Source: Roseivivax isoporae LMG 25204 (GTDB lineage: Bacteria; Pseudomonadota; Alphaproteobacteria; Rhodobacterales; Rhodobacteraceae). From it: a stretch of DNA of 64,000 bases. The notes below the pieces were generated by a model, which did no database searches, had not been told where the DNA came from, and saw only the letters and a program-made list of their open reading frames with translations. A program made the translations under genes and the position numbers. Shown here in pieces: positions 25,363-33,058 of the stretch; positions within the stretch are counted from its first letter, which is position 1; every line of letters begins with the position of its first letter. Location of the stretch: positions 1 through 64,000 of the forward strand of contig NZ_JAME01000024.1 of NCBI RefSeq assembly GCF_000521865.1. Direction: 5' to 3'.

Positions 25363-26577
25363 TCAGCGCTCCTTCAGCCGCACGGCATTGTTGTAGACGT
25401 TCATCACCGCCGAGATCGTCAGGCTGATCGCGAGGTAGAACAGCATCAGCAGGAGGATCGTCTCGATCGCGCGGCCGGTCTGGTTCAGCGTGATGCCGCC
25501 CAGCGTGCCCGTGAGGTCCATGTAGCCGACGGCGATGGCGAGCGACGAGTTCTTGGTGATGTTGAGGTAGTGCGAGATCAGCGGCGGCACGATCACCCGC
25601 AGCGCCTGCGGCAGGATCACGAGGTTCATGATCCGGCGCGGGCGCAGGCCCAGCGATGCGGCCGCCTCGGTCTGGCCGCGGCTGACCGACTGGATGCCGG
25701 CCCGGACGTTCTCGGCGATGAAGGCCCCGGTATAGATGGCCAGCGCGAACCACAGCGCGATGAGCGAGCCCAGCAGGTTGATCCCGCCGCTGAAGTTGAA
25801 GCCGCCGAGCGTCGGCACGTCGAGCCCGATGGGCCGCCCGAGCACGAAGTAGAGCAGGAGCGCCGGCAGCACGAGGATGGCAAGCGTCGGCCAGCCCGTG
25901 GGCAGCAGCCGCCCGGTGTCGTAGAGCAGCTTGCGCGCGTAGCGGCGGTAGAGGATCGCCGCGACCACGGAGGCGAGGAACACCGCCAGCACGATCCAGC
26001 CCGCGGCCTCGAAGACCGGCTTCGGCACGTAGACGCCGCGATTGGTGAAGGCGATCATGCCAAACAGCATGGAGGCGTCCGGATCGTCGCCCCGGAAGGC
26101 GCTCGGCGCCGGCGCCACGGCAGTCATCACCGTGAATATAATGATGATCCAGATCAGCACCGGCACGTTGCGGAACGCCTCGACATAGACCGCCATCAGC
26201 TTCCGCACGAGCCAGTTGTTGGACAGCCGCAGCACGCCCGCGGTCACGCCGATGATCGTCGCGGTGATGCAGGCGAGGATCGACACGAGAAGCGTGTTCA
26301 GCAGCCCGACGATCGAGGCCCGCAGGTGGCTCGACTGGCTGGTGTAGGCGATCATCGTCTGGTTGATGTCGTACCCGGACGGGTCGCCGAGGAAGTCGTA
26401 GCTGATGTTCAGGCCCGCGGCCCGCAGGTTCGCCGCGAGGTTGGCCCCGAGCCAGGCGAACAGCCCGAGCACGCAGAGGAGTGCGATGAACTGGAACGTG
26501 TACGAGCGGTAGCGCGTGTCGTTCAACAGCATCGAAAGCCGGAACGACTCGACCGGCGGGTCGCTGAGTGTGGTCAT
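25363..26577 (-). CDS. aapQ: general L-amino acid ABC transporter, permease AapQ
   Basis: A 404-residue permease paired with AapM. The N-terminal region has FIALLCVLGLFAWLGANLAANL, then STLL-type loop sequences around LLNTLLVSILACITATIIG. The C-terminal coupling loop is LGLRPRRIMNLVILPQALRVIVPP. It follows aapJ after a 137-nt spacer that contains a strong hairpin, and it abuts aapM. An N-terminal segment YDFLGDPSGYDINQT matches the extracellular loop seen in Aap/Bzt permeases. Confidence 0.94.
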   Translation of the reverse strand: MTTLSDPPVESFRLSMLLNDTRYRSYTFQFIALLCVLGLFAWLGANLAANLRAAGLNISYDFLGDPSGYDINQTMIAYTSQSSHLRASIVGLLNTLLVSILACITATIIGVTAGVLRLSNNWLVRKLMAVYVEAFRNVPVLIWIIIIFTVMTAVAPAPSAFRGDDPDASMLFGMIAFTNRGVYVPKPVFEAAGWIVLAVFLASVVAAILYRRYARKLLYDTGRLLPTGWPTLAILVLPALLLYFVLGRPIGLDVPTLGGFNFSGGINLLGSLIALWFALAIYTGAFIAENVRAGIQSVSRGQTEAAASLGLRPRRIMNLVILPQALRVIVPPLISHYLNITKNSSLAIAVGYMDLTGTLGGITLNQTGRAIETILLLMLFYLAISLTISAVMNVYNNAVRLKER

Positions 26578-26673
26578 CGATGTATCCCTGTTGGCGCCCG
26601 GGCCGTTGTCGCCGGCGGGTTGATCCCTCCTGGCGCGCCACGGGCGTGGTTCTTGTCCTGGTCCTCAGGAAGA

Positions 26674-26702
26674 AGGGCGCGGGCCATGATGACCCGCGCC
26701 CT
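26674..26702 (-). other. perfect hairpin in the aapJ-aapQ spacer
   Basis: AGGGCGCGGG (26674-26683) and CCCGCGCCCT (26693-26702) are a perfect 10-bp inverted repeat with a 9-nt loop. It begins 12 nt after the aapJ stop codon on the minus strand and is followed by TCTTCCT. Position and form match the hairpins after frcB and after the binding-protein gene at 52.3 kb. It likely stabilises the aapJ message or causes partial termination before aapQMP. Confidence 0.65.
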
Positions 26703-26714
26703 CCGAAGTCTTGG

Positions 26715-27731
26715 TCAGCGGAACGGCGGTGCGTAGAGCAGGCCGCCGTCGGTCCACTGCGCGTTCAGGCCGCGCGAGAGGCCGATCGGTGTCGACTCGC
26801 CGATGTTGCGGGCGAAGATCTCGCCGTAATTGCCGCCCGCCGCGATGGCGCGCTTGGCCCATTCGTTGTCGAGGCCCAGCATCTCGCCGAGATTGCCCTC
26901 GGTGCCGAGGATCCGGTTGATCTCCGGGTTGTCGGTGCCTGCCGACAGTTCCTCGATGTTGGCCGAAGTGATGCCGTATTCCTCTGCGGCGATCAGCGCG
27001 TTCAGCGTCCAGCGCGCGATGTCGCCCCAGTCGTTGTCGCCGTGGCGCACGAGCGGGCCGAGCGGCTCCTTCGAGATGATCTCGGGCAGGACCACGTGGT
27101 CGCCCGGGTTCTCGAAGGCCGCGCGCGTCGCCGCGAGGCCGGAGGCATCGGTGGTGTAGACGTCGCAGGCACCGGCCAGGTACTGCTGCTGCGCCTCGGC
27201 GTTGGTCTCGATCGGGACCGGCGTGTATTCCATGTTGTTCTTGCGGAAGTAGTCCGCGAGGTTCAGCTCGGTCGTCGTGCCGGTCTGGATGCAGACGGTC
27301 GCGCCGCCGAGTTCCTTGGCCGAGGAGACGTTGAGCTCCTTGGGCACCATGAAGCCCTGGCCGTCGTAGTAGTTCACGCCGACGAACTCGAACTTCAGGT
27401 CGACGTCGCGCGAGAACGTCCAGGTCGTGTTGCGCGCCAGCAGGTCGATCTCGCCCGAGGCGAGGGCGGTGAAGCGTGTCTTGCCGGTGGTCGGAACGAA
27501 TTCGACGGCGGTCGGGTCGCTCAGCACCGCGGCGGCGACCGCGCGGCACACGGCCACGTCGAACCCGTTCCACTCGCCGTTCGCGTCCGGAGCTGCAAAG
27601 CCGACGAGGCCCGTGGTCACGCCGCAGTTCAGCTTGCCGCGCGCCTTGACGTCGTCGAGCGTCGCTGCACCTGCCGCTCCGGCGGCGAGACCGGCAACGG
27701 TCAAGGCGCCAAGGATGACGGATTTTTTCAT
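26715..27731 (-). CDS. aapJ: general L-amino acid ABC transporter, periplasmic binding protein AapJ
   Basis: A 338-residue binding protein for L-amino acids. Signal peptide: MKKSVILGALTVAGLAAGAAGAA. The mature part has the family sequence TLDDVKARGKLNCGVTTGLVGF, GFDVAVCRAVAAAVL, TGKTRFTALASGEIDLLARNTTWTFSRDVDL and GGATVCIQTGTTTELNLADYF. The ribosome-binding site is AGGAAGAGG just before the ATG. It is the first gene of aapJQMP. Upstream, the minus-strand leader holds two hairpins and a repeated octamer; downstream a hairpin separates it from aapQ. Expression is probably high and nitrogen-controlled, but no known operator was recognised. Confidence 0.95.
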   Translation of the reverse strand: MKKSVILGALTVAGLAAGAAGAATLDDVKARGKLNCGVTTGLVGFAAPDANGEWNGFDVAVCRAVAAAVLSDPTAVEFVPTTGKTRFTALASGEIDLLARNTTWTFSRDVDLKFEFVGVNYYDGQGFMVPKELNVSSAKELGGATVCIQTGTTTELNLADYFRKNNMEYTPVPIETNAEAQQQYLAGACDVYTTDASGLAATRAAFENPGDHVVLPEIISKEPLGPLVRHGDNDWGDIARWTLNALIAAEEYGITSANIEELSAGTDNPEINRILGTEGNLGEMLGLDNEWAKRAIAAGGNYGEIFARNIGESTPIGLSRGLNAQWTDGGLLYAPPFR

Positions 27732-27766
27732 CTTAACCTCTTCCTGTTTTGTGCCGCCTCTTTGCT

Positions 27767-27830
27767 AGAGACGGTTCTCATCCGAGAGACGGATCCCTTT
27801 CCGGGATCGTGCGGCCCCAGAACGGGGCCG
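27767..27830 (-). promoter_or_regulatory. aapJ upstream region with two hairpins and a direct repeat
   Basis: Two stem-loops lie in tandem: CGGCCCC-AGAAC-GGGGCCG (27812-27830) and GATCCC-TTTCC-GGGATC (27792-27808). An octamer AGAGACGG occurs twice, at 27767-27774 and 27785-27792, with an 18-bp period. All are within 100 bp of the aapJ start, inside the 239-bp gap after the Atp12 gene. They could terminate the upstream operon, form an mRNA leader, or bind a regulator; no T-run follows either stem. Confidence 0.45.
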
Positions 27831-27970
27831 AAGCCATACCAAAGTGGGGTTCCCTCCCCTTCAGTGCCGCGAGTTTGGTCGCAATCGTTTCCAGAGGTCA
27901 AGCCAAAGCCGGGCACCATTGCAGCCCATTTCAGCAAGTGCCGCAGGGTCGTGCAGCCCGCGGGCGCGCT

Positions 27971-28684
27971 TCAGGAGGCGCGGGCGAGCGCGAGAAAGCG
28001 CACGGCATCGAGGAAGGCGCGGCGCTTGTGTTCGGCCGCCATCGCGGCTTCCTCGTCCTCGCCCCAGAGCTCCTGCTGCCAGGTCTCGTCGATGCGCGAG
28101 CGCACCCAGAGATCGTCGGTCGCGAACGCGCCCTGTTCGGCGGCAAGGCCGATCACCAGCGATCCCGACAGCGACACGAGGTCGTGGAACGCCGCGAGCG
28201 CGAACCGGTCGAGCGCGTGCACCTCGGCGCGCAGCCGTGCCAGCGCGTCGGCATCCTGCGGCGCGTGCATGAGCCCGGTTCGCGGCTCGAGGCGCGCGCC
28301 GAAGCGTCCGGCCGCCCAGTCGAGCAACGGGTCCCATGCCGCCGCCTGCCGCGCCACGAGTTCGGCGGGCGCGTCGGCACGGTAGCACAGGAGGTCCGCA
28401 TCGCCGTATTCGGCCAGCATGTCGGCGACCTCGGCGTGCTGCACCGAGAGCTTGTCGATGGCCGCGTTGGCCCCCCGGGTGACCGGCATGGTCAGGGGAT
28501 CGATCCGTTCGCCCTGCGCCTGCCATTCGCCGGCCACCGCCTCGGCCATGGCCCGCGAGGGCAGGACCAGCGGCGCCTTGGCCGGGGTCCGGACGCCGCG
28601 CCCGTCGAGCCGCACGGCAAAGCCCTGCGGTTCCTCGGCGACCTCGGCCCTGGTCCAGAACCGTTTCGGAGCCCACTCGCTCAT
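27971..28684 (-). CDS. ATP12-type F1-ATPase assembly chaperone
   Basis: A 237-residue homologue of mitochondrial Atp12, which chaperones the alpha subunit of F1 during ATP synthase assembly; the family is found in alphaproteobacteria. Recognisable segments are KRFWTRAEVAEEPQGFAVRL near the N-terminus, VRTPAKAPLVLPS, AVAGEWQAQGERIDPLTMP and DLLCYRADAPAELVARQAAAWDPLLDWA. The C-terminal SLSGSLVIGLAAEQG and WVRSRIDETWQQELWGEDEEA complete the family pattern. It is the last gene of crcB-rluC-HAD-Atp12; its ATG overlaps the HAD stop codon. Confidence 0.92.
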   Translation of the reverse strand: MSEWAPKRFWTRAEVAEEPQGFAVRLDGRGVRTPAKAPLVLPSRAMAEAVAGEWQAQGERIDPLTMPVTRGANAAIDKLSVQHAEVADMLAEYGDADLLCYRADAPAELVARQAAAWDPLLDWAAGRFGARLEPRTGLMHAPQDADALARLRAEVHALDRFALAAFHDLVSLSGSLVIGLAAEQGAFATDDLWVRSRIDETWQQELWGEDEEAAMAAEHKRRAFLDAVRFLALARAS

Positions 28685-29358
28685 GCGTCCTCCCACACGA
28701 GATCGAGAAGGGGCGGAAGCTCGTCGATGCCCGCGATCAGGTGATGCGCGGCGCCGAGGCGCGCGCGGTCGTGATAGCCCCAACCGACGCCGATGGCGGT
28801 CACGCCCGCGGCGCGCGCCATGGCCATGTCGTATTCGGTGTCGCCCACCATGACGGCCGCGCGCGGGTCGCAGCCGGTTTCGGCCAGCGCGGCGGCGATC
28901 ATCGCCGGATGCGGCTTCGACGGGTGGTCGTCGGCGGTCTGCGTGGTGACGAAGCGCCCCGCGAGCCCGTGCCCCTCGAGCACCGCCCGCAGCCCGCGCC
29001 GCGACTTGCCCGTGGCGATGCCGAGCAGCATGCCCGGTTGCGCGTCGAGCGCATCGAGAACGGACCGCACGCCGGGATAGAGCGGCGAGGAGGCGTCGAC
29101 GCTCTGCCGCTGCCGCAGGTCCGCATAGGCGCCCTTGTAGGCGGCGGTCATGTGCGCGCGCGTCTCGGCGTCCGCGGCCGGCACCAGCCGGGCGAAGGCC
29201 TCAGGAAGCGACAGCCCGACGATGCCCAGCACCTCGGCCCGGCCCGGCGCGACCAGCCCGGCCGCGTCGAAGGCCACGCCCATGGCCGCGAGGATGTCGG
29301 CCTGGCTGTCGACAAGCGTGCCGTCGACGTCGAAGATGACGAGGCGCAGGTCGGTCAT
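28681..29358 (-). CDS. HAD-superfamily hydrolase, phosphoglycolate-phosphatase-like
   Basis: A 225-residue HAD phosphatase. Motif I is VIFDVDGTLVDS, motif II lies in LGIATGKSRRGL, motif III Lys is in HPSKPHPAMI, and motif IV is VMVGDTEYDMAMARAAG. The cap domain (about 18-85) is the helical type used by Gph-like enzymes acting on small phosphorylated metabolites. The real substrate is unknown. It overlaps both neighbours by 4 nt (ATGA), so rluC, this gene and the Atp12 gene are translated in series. Confidence 0.9.
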   Translation of the reverse strand: MTDLRLVIFDVDGTLVDSQADILAAMGVAFDAAGLVAPGRAEVLGIVGLSLPEAFARLVPAADAETRAHMTAAYKGAYADLRQRQSVDASSPLYPGVRSVLDALDAQPGMLLGIATGKSRRGLRAVLEGHGLAGRFVTTQTADDHPSKPHPAMIAAALAETGCDPRAAVMVGDTEYDMAMARAAGVTAIGVGWGYHDRARLGAAHHLIAGIDELPPLLDLVWEDA

Positions 29359-30398
29359 GCGTCCTCCGCGAACGGGTCCGTGGGCACGTCGGCCGGGTTC
29401 CAGGCGACGTAGTCCCATGTCCGCGCCATGTGGTCCGGCAGCGGCGCGGTGATCTGCAGCCGCGCGCCGCTCACGGGATGGGTCAGCGCCAGCGACCGCG
29501 CGTGCAGGTGCAGCTTGCGGCTGATCTCGCCGCCGAGCTGCGCCCCCCAGCCGTCGCCGAGGTTCTCCTGCCCCGATCCGCCGTACTTTCCGTCGCCGAC
29601 GATCGGGTGGCCGAGTTCCGCCATGTGCGCGCGCAGCTGGTGCGTGCGCCCCGTGACCGGCACGAGCGCGACCCAGGACGCGCGGCGGCCGAGTTCGGAC
29701 AGGACGGCATAGTCGGTCGTGGCGTGCTTGGCGCCCTCGGTGCCGGCAACCGCGTCGGGATGCAGGCAGCGCATCTTCTCGCCCTCGCCGCCCTTGCCGT
29801 GGCCCGGCGCCTTCACGAGCCCGTAGCGCACGGTGCCCATGCGCGGTTGCGGCACGCCCGCCACCACCGCCCAGTAGATCTTGCGCGTCTCGCGCGCCCG
29901 GAAGGCGGCGGTCAGCTCCTTGGCCACCGCCCGCGTGCGCGCCATGAGCAGAACCCCCGACGTGTCGCGGTCGAGCCGGTGCACCAGCCGGGGGTTCTCG
30001 TCGTAGCCGAAGCGCAGCGCCTCGGACAGCCCGTCCACGTGGCGGGTCTGTCCCGAACCGCCCTGCACCGGCAGGCCCGGCGGCTTGTTCAGCGCGATGA
30101 TGTGGTCGTCGCGGTAGAGCACCGCCTCGCGGATCATCCGCGCATCGGCGTCCGAGACCGAGGGCTTCGGCTGCGAGGACACCTCGCCCGGTTCGGGCAG
30201 CGGCGGGATGCGCACCTGCTGGCCGACCTGCAGGCGGGTCGATCCCTTGACCCGTCCGCCGTCGACCCGCAGCTCGCCCTTGCGGCACATCTTCTCGATC
30301 CGCCCCTGGGCGAGGTGCGGGAACATCCGCTTGAGCCAGCGGTCGAGCCGCTGGTCGCCGTCGCCCGGCCCGACCGTGATCGTCTGCACGCCGCTCAT
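29355..30398 (-). CDS. rluC: 23S rRNA pseudouridine synthase RluC-type
   Basis: A 347-residue RluA-family pseudouridine synthase. An N-terminal S4 RNA-binding domain (about 14-75: DQRLDRWLKRMFPHLAQGRIEKM) precedes the catalytic domain with VHRLDRDTSGVLLMART containing the catalytic Asp, and PVTGRTHQLRAHMAELGHPI. It modifies uridines in large-subunit rRNA. It starts in the 4-nt overlap with crcB and ends in the 4-nt overlap with the HAD gene. The assignment to RluC rather than RluD rests on the S4 domain and this common genomic context. Confidence 0.9.
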   Translation of the reverse strand: MSGVQTITVGPGDGDQRLDRWLKRMFPHLAQGRIEKMCRKGELRVDGGRVKGSTRLQVGQQVRIPPLPEPGEVSSQPKPSVSDADARMIREAVLYRDDHIIALNKPPGLPVQGGSGQTRHVDGLSEALRFGYDENPRLVHRLDRDTSGVLLMARTRAVAKELTAAFRARETRKIYWAVVAGVPQPRMGTVRYGLVKAPGHGKGGEGEKMRCLHPDAVAGTEGAKHATTDYAVLSELGRRASWVALVPVTGRTHQLRAHMAELGHPIVGDGKYGGSGQENLGDGWGAQLGGEISRKLHLHARSLALTHPVSGARLQITAPLPDHMARTWDYVAWNPADVPTDPFAEDA

Positions 30399-30772
30399 GC
30401 GAAGGCCCCCCGCGCCGCGGCGAGCCCGGCAAGAAGCGCCACCAGAGACAGGCCGACCGAGGCCGCGACATAGGTCGCGGCGAGCGTCGCGTCGCCCCGT
30501 TCCCACAGCGTGACCGCGTCGAGCGAGAAGGCCGAGAACGTCGTGAACCCGCCGAGGAGCCCGGTCATGAGGAGCGGCGCGAGCCGCGTGCCGCCGTACT
30601 CGGCCAGGAGGACGACGAGCGCGCCCATGAGGAACGATCCCGCGACGTTCACGCAGAGCGTGCCCCACGGAAAGCCGGGGCCCATCGCGCGCATGGCGGC
30701 GAGGCCGGTCAGGTGGCGTAGGACCGCGCCCACCGCGCCGCCGGCGGCAACCTGGATCAGGGTGAGGCTCAT
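30395..30772 (-). CDS. crcB: fluoride channel CrcB/Fluc
   Basis: A 125-residue membrane protein with four hydrophobic segments that forms dimeric fluoride-export channels. The family signatures are present: GGAVGAVLRHL at the N-terminus, GTLCVNVAGSFLMG, and LLGGFTTFSAFSLDAV. It leads a four-gene operon in which every junction is a 4-nt ATGA overlap. No fluoride riboswitch was recognised in the 160-bp region upstream, which separates it from the divergent tpa gene. Confidence 0.95.
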   Translation of the reverse strand: MSLTLIQVAAGGAVGAVLRHLTGLAAMRAMGPGFPWGTLCVNVAGSFLMGALVVLLAEYGGTRLAPLLMTGLLGGFTTFSAFSLDAVTLWERGDATLAATYVAASVGLSLVALLAGLAAARGAFA

Positions 30773-30932
30773 GCGCCGTCCCTTCGCGCCCGGGCGGGCG
30801 CGAGTCAAGCCCGGGCAGGCCTCCGCGTGCACCGCCCCTTGTCGGGACCCCGTGCCATGGGGCAGGATTTGATCAAACCCGGTCCGGGAATCGGCGGCGG
30901 GATGCCCGCGCCCAGAACCACAGGAGACACCG

Positions 30933-32324
30933 ATGGACGGCACCCTCAGCGCGAACGACCTGAGCCACATCGTCACCGCCGACAAGGCCCATGTCTGGCA
31001 CCACCTGAGCCAGCACAAGCCCTGGGAAGTCTCGGATCCGAACATCATCATCGAGGGCAAGGGCCTGCGCGTCTGGAACCAGGCGGGCAAGGAGCATCTC
31101 GACGCCGTCTCGGGCGCGGTCTGGACGGTGAACGTGGGCTACGGCCGCGAGGAGATCGCCCGCGCCGTCTACGACCAGCTCTGCAAGATGAACTATTTCG
31201 CGGGCGCCATGGGCAGCGTGCCGGGCGCACTCTTTGCCGAGCGGCTGATCGGCAAGATGCCGGGCATGAGCCGGGTCTACTACTGCAACTCCGGGTCCGA
31301 GGCGAACGAGAAGGCATTCAAGATGGTCCGCCAGATCGCGCACAAGCGCTACGGCGGCCAGAAGCACAAGATCCTGTTCCGCGACCGCGATTACCACGGC
31401 ACCACCATCGGCTGCCTTTCGGCGGGCGGGCAGGACGAGCGCAACGCGCAGTACGGCCCCTTCGCGCCCGGCTTCGTCCGGGTGCCGCACTGCCTCGAAT
31501 ACCGCCGCCACGAGCAGGAGGGCGCGCCGTCCGAGAATTACGGCGAATGGGCCGCCGACCAGATCGAGAAGGTGATCCTGCGCGAGGGCCCCGACACCGT
31601 CGGCGCGCTCTGCCTCGAGCCGGTGACCGCCGGCGGCGGCGTGATCGCCCCTCCCGAAGGCTACTGGCCGCGGGTGCAGGAGATCTGCCGCAAGTACGAC
31701 ATCCTCCTGCACATCGACGAGGTCGTGTGCGGCATCGGCCGCACCGGCACCTGGTTCGGCTACCAGCATTACGGGATCGAGCCCGACATGGTGACCATGG
31801 CCAAGGGTGTCGCCTCGGGCTACGCCGCGATCGCCTGCCTCGTGACCACGGAAGCCGTTTTCGACCTGTTCAAGACCGACGAGACGGACCCGATGGACTA
31901 TTTCCGCGACATCTCGACCTTCGGCGGCTGCACCGCCGGGCCGGCCGCGGCGATGGAGAACATGCGCATCATCGAGGACGAGGACCTGCTGGGGAACACC
32001 GAGCGCATGGGCGCCTACATGACCGCGCGGCTGCACGACCTGATGGACCGCCACAAGGTGGTCGGCGACGTGCGCGGCAAGGGGCTGTTCCTCGGCGCCG
32101 AGCTTGTCTCGGACCGCGAGAGCAGGGACCCCGTGTCCGAGCCGCTGGTGAAGAAGGTCGTCGCCGACTGCATGGCGCAGGGCGTCATCATCGGCGCGAC
32201 CAACCGCTCGATCCCGGGAAGGAACAACACGCTGTGTTTCTCGCCGGCGCTGATCGCCACGAAGGACGACATCGACGAGATCGTGACCGCCGTCGACGGC
32301 GCGCTCGGCCGCGTGTTCGGCTGA
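30933..32324 (+). CDS. tpa: taurine:pyruvate aminotransferase (class III)
   Basis: A 463-residue class III PLP aminotransferase closely resembling Tpa, which converts taurine and pyruvate to sulfoacetaldehyde and alanine. Matching segments include HVWHHLSQHKPWE, HLDAVSGAVWTVNVGYGRE, NYFAGAMGSVPGA, YCNSGSEANEKAFKMVRQIA, LHIDEVVCGIGRTGTWFGY and the PLP-lysine region MVTMAKGVASGYAA. The ATG follows AGGAGA at a good distance. No taurine transporter (tauABC/tauKLM), xsc or tauR gene is beside it; the following genes are a GNAT protein and a convergent BCCT carrier. Homologues acting on other omega-amino acids exist, so taurine is likely but not proven. Confidence 0.85.
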   Translation: MDGTLSANDLSHIVTADKAHVWHHLSQHKPWEVSDPNIIIEGKGLRVWNQAGKEHLDAVSGAVWTVNVGYGREEIARAVYDQLCKMNYFAGAMGSVPGALFAERLIGKMPGMSRVYYCNSGSEANEKAFKMVRQIAHKRYGGQKHKILFRDRDYHGTTIGCLSAGGQDERNAQYGPFAPGFVRVPHCLEYRRHEQEGAPSENYGEWAADQIEKVILREGPDTVGALCLEPVTAGGGVIAPPEGYWPRVQEICRKYDILLHIDEVVCGIGRTGTWFGYQHYGIEPDMVTMAKGVASGYAAIACLVTTEAVFDLFKTDETDPMDYFRDISTFGGCTAGPAAAMENMRIIEDEDLLGNTERMGAYMTARLHDLMDRHKVVGDVRGKGLFLGAELVSDRESRDPVSEPLVKKVVADCMAQGVIIGATNRSIPGRNNTLCFSPALIATKDDIDEIVTAVDGALGRVFG

Positions 32325-32332
32325 CCCGCGGC

Positions 32333-33058
32333 ATGGTGGAGAACGCGTTCGGGCTGCCGGTCGGCCCGCCGGCCGACCTCGACCTGCCCCGGCCGCGGCC
32401 GCCGCGCACGCCCATGCGGGGGCGCACCTGCAGCGTGGTTCCGGTCTCGCCGGACCACGCGGAGGCCCTTCATGAGGCCTACGCGCAGGAGGACGGGCGC
32501 AACTGGACCTACCTCTCGCTCGAGCCGCCGCGAGACGCGGCGGAGATGCGCGCGCGCCTCGTCGCCATGGAGGCGAGCGAGGACCCGCTCTACCACACCG
32601 TCCTCGACGCGGCGGGCCGGCCCGTCGGCACGTGTTCCTACCTGCGCATCGCGCCCGAGGCGGCCAGCGTCGAGGTCGGCTGGATCACGTGGTCGCCGCG
32701 GCTCCAGCGCAGCGTCATGTCGACCGAGGCCATGTACCTGATGATGGCGCGCGCCTTCGACGAGCTCGGATACCGCCGCTACGAGTGGAAGTGCGACGCG
32801 CTCAACGCGCCCTCGCGCCGGGCCGCCGAACGGCTTGGCTTCACTTTCGAGGGCATCCACCGGCAGGCGACCGTGGTGAAGGGGCGCAACCGCGATACCG
32901 CGTGGTTCTCGATCCTCGACGGCGAATGGCCGGATCGCCGCGCACGCCTCGCGGCGTGGCTCGACCCGGCCAATTTCGACGGGGACGGGCGGCAGCGCCG
33001 CCCGCTCGGGTCCTACTCCGCCGCGCCGGGCGCCGGCTTGGAGCGCGGGCTGTCGTAG
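32333..33058 (+). CDS. GNAT family acetyltransferase (RimJ/RimL-like)
   Basis: A 241-residue GNAT protein of the acetyltransf_3 (RimJ/RimL) type. The core spans about residues 30-200: GRTCSVVPVSPDHAEAL, then PVGTCSYLRIAPEAASVEVGWITW, LMMARAFDELGYRRYEWKCDALNAPSRRAAERLGFTFEGI and NRDTAWFSILDGEWP. Its substrate is unknown. It starts 8 bp after tpa and is probably co-transcribed. Its last 46 bp overlap the 3' end of the convergent BCCT gene. Confidence 0.85.
   Translation: MVENAFGLPVGPPADLDLPRPRPPRTPMRGRTCSVVPVSPDHAEALHEAYAQEDGRNWTYLSLEPPRDAAEMRARLVAMEASEDPLYHTVLDAAGRPVGTCSYLRIAPEAASVEVGWITWSPRLQRSVMSTEAMYLMMARAFDELGYRRYEWKCDALNAPSRRAAERLGFTFEGIHRQATVVKGRNRDTAWFSILDGEWPDRRARLAAWLDPANFDGDGRQRRPLGSYSAAPGAGLERGLS

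Noticed and set aside
21570-25427. 1285-codon open frame on the plus strand
   Set aside because: It runs across the oxidoreductase gene in another phase and then antisense to aapP and aapM. No coherent protein is encoded.
30773-30932. Fluoride riboswitch upstream of crcB
   Set aside because: No convincing match to the conserved fluoride riboswitch core was seen in the 160-bp spacer.
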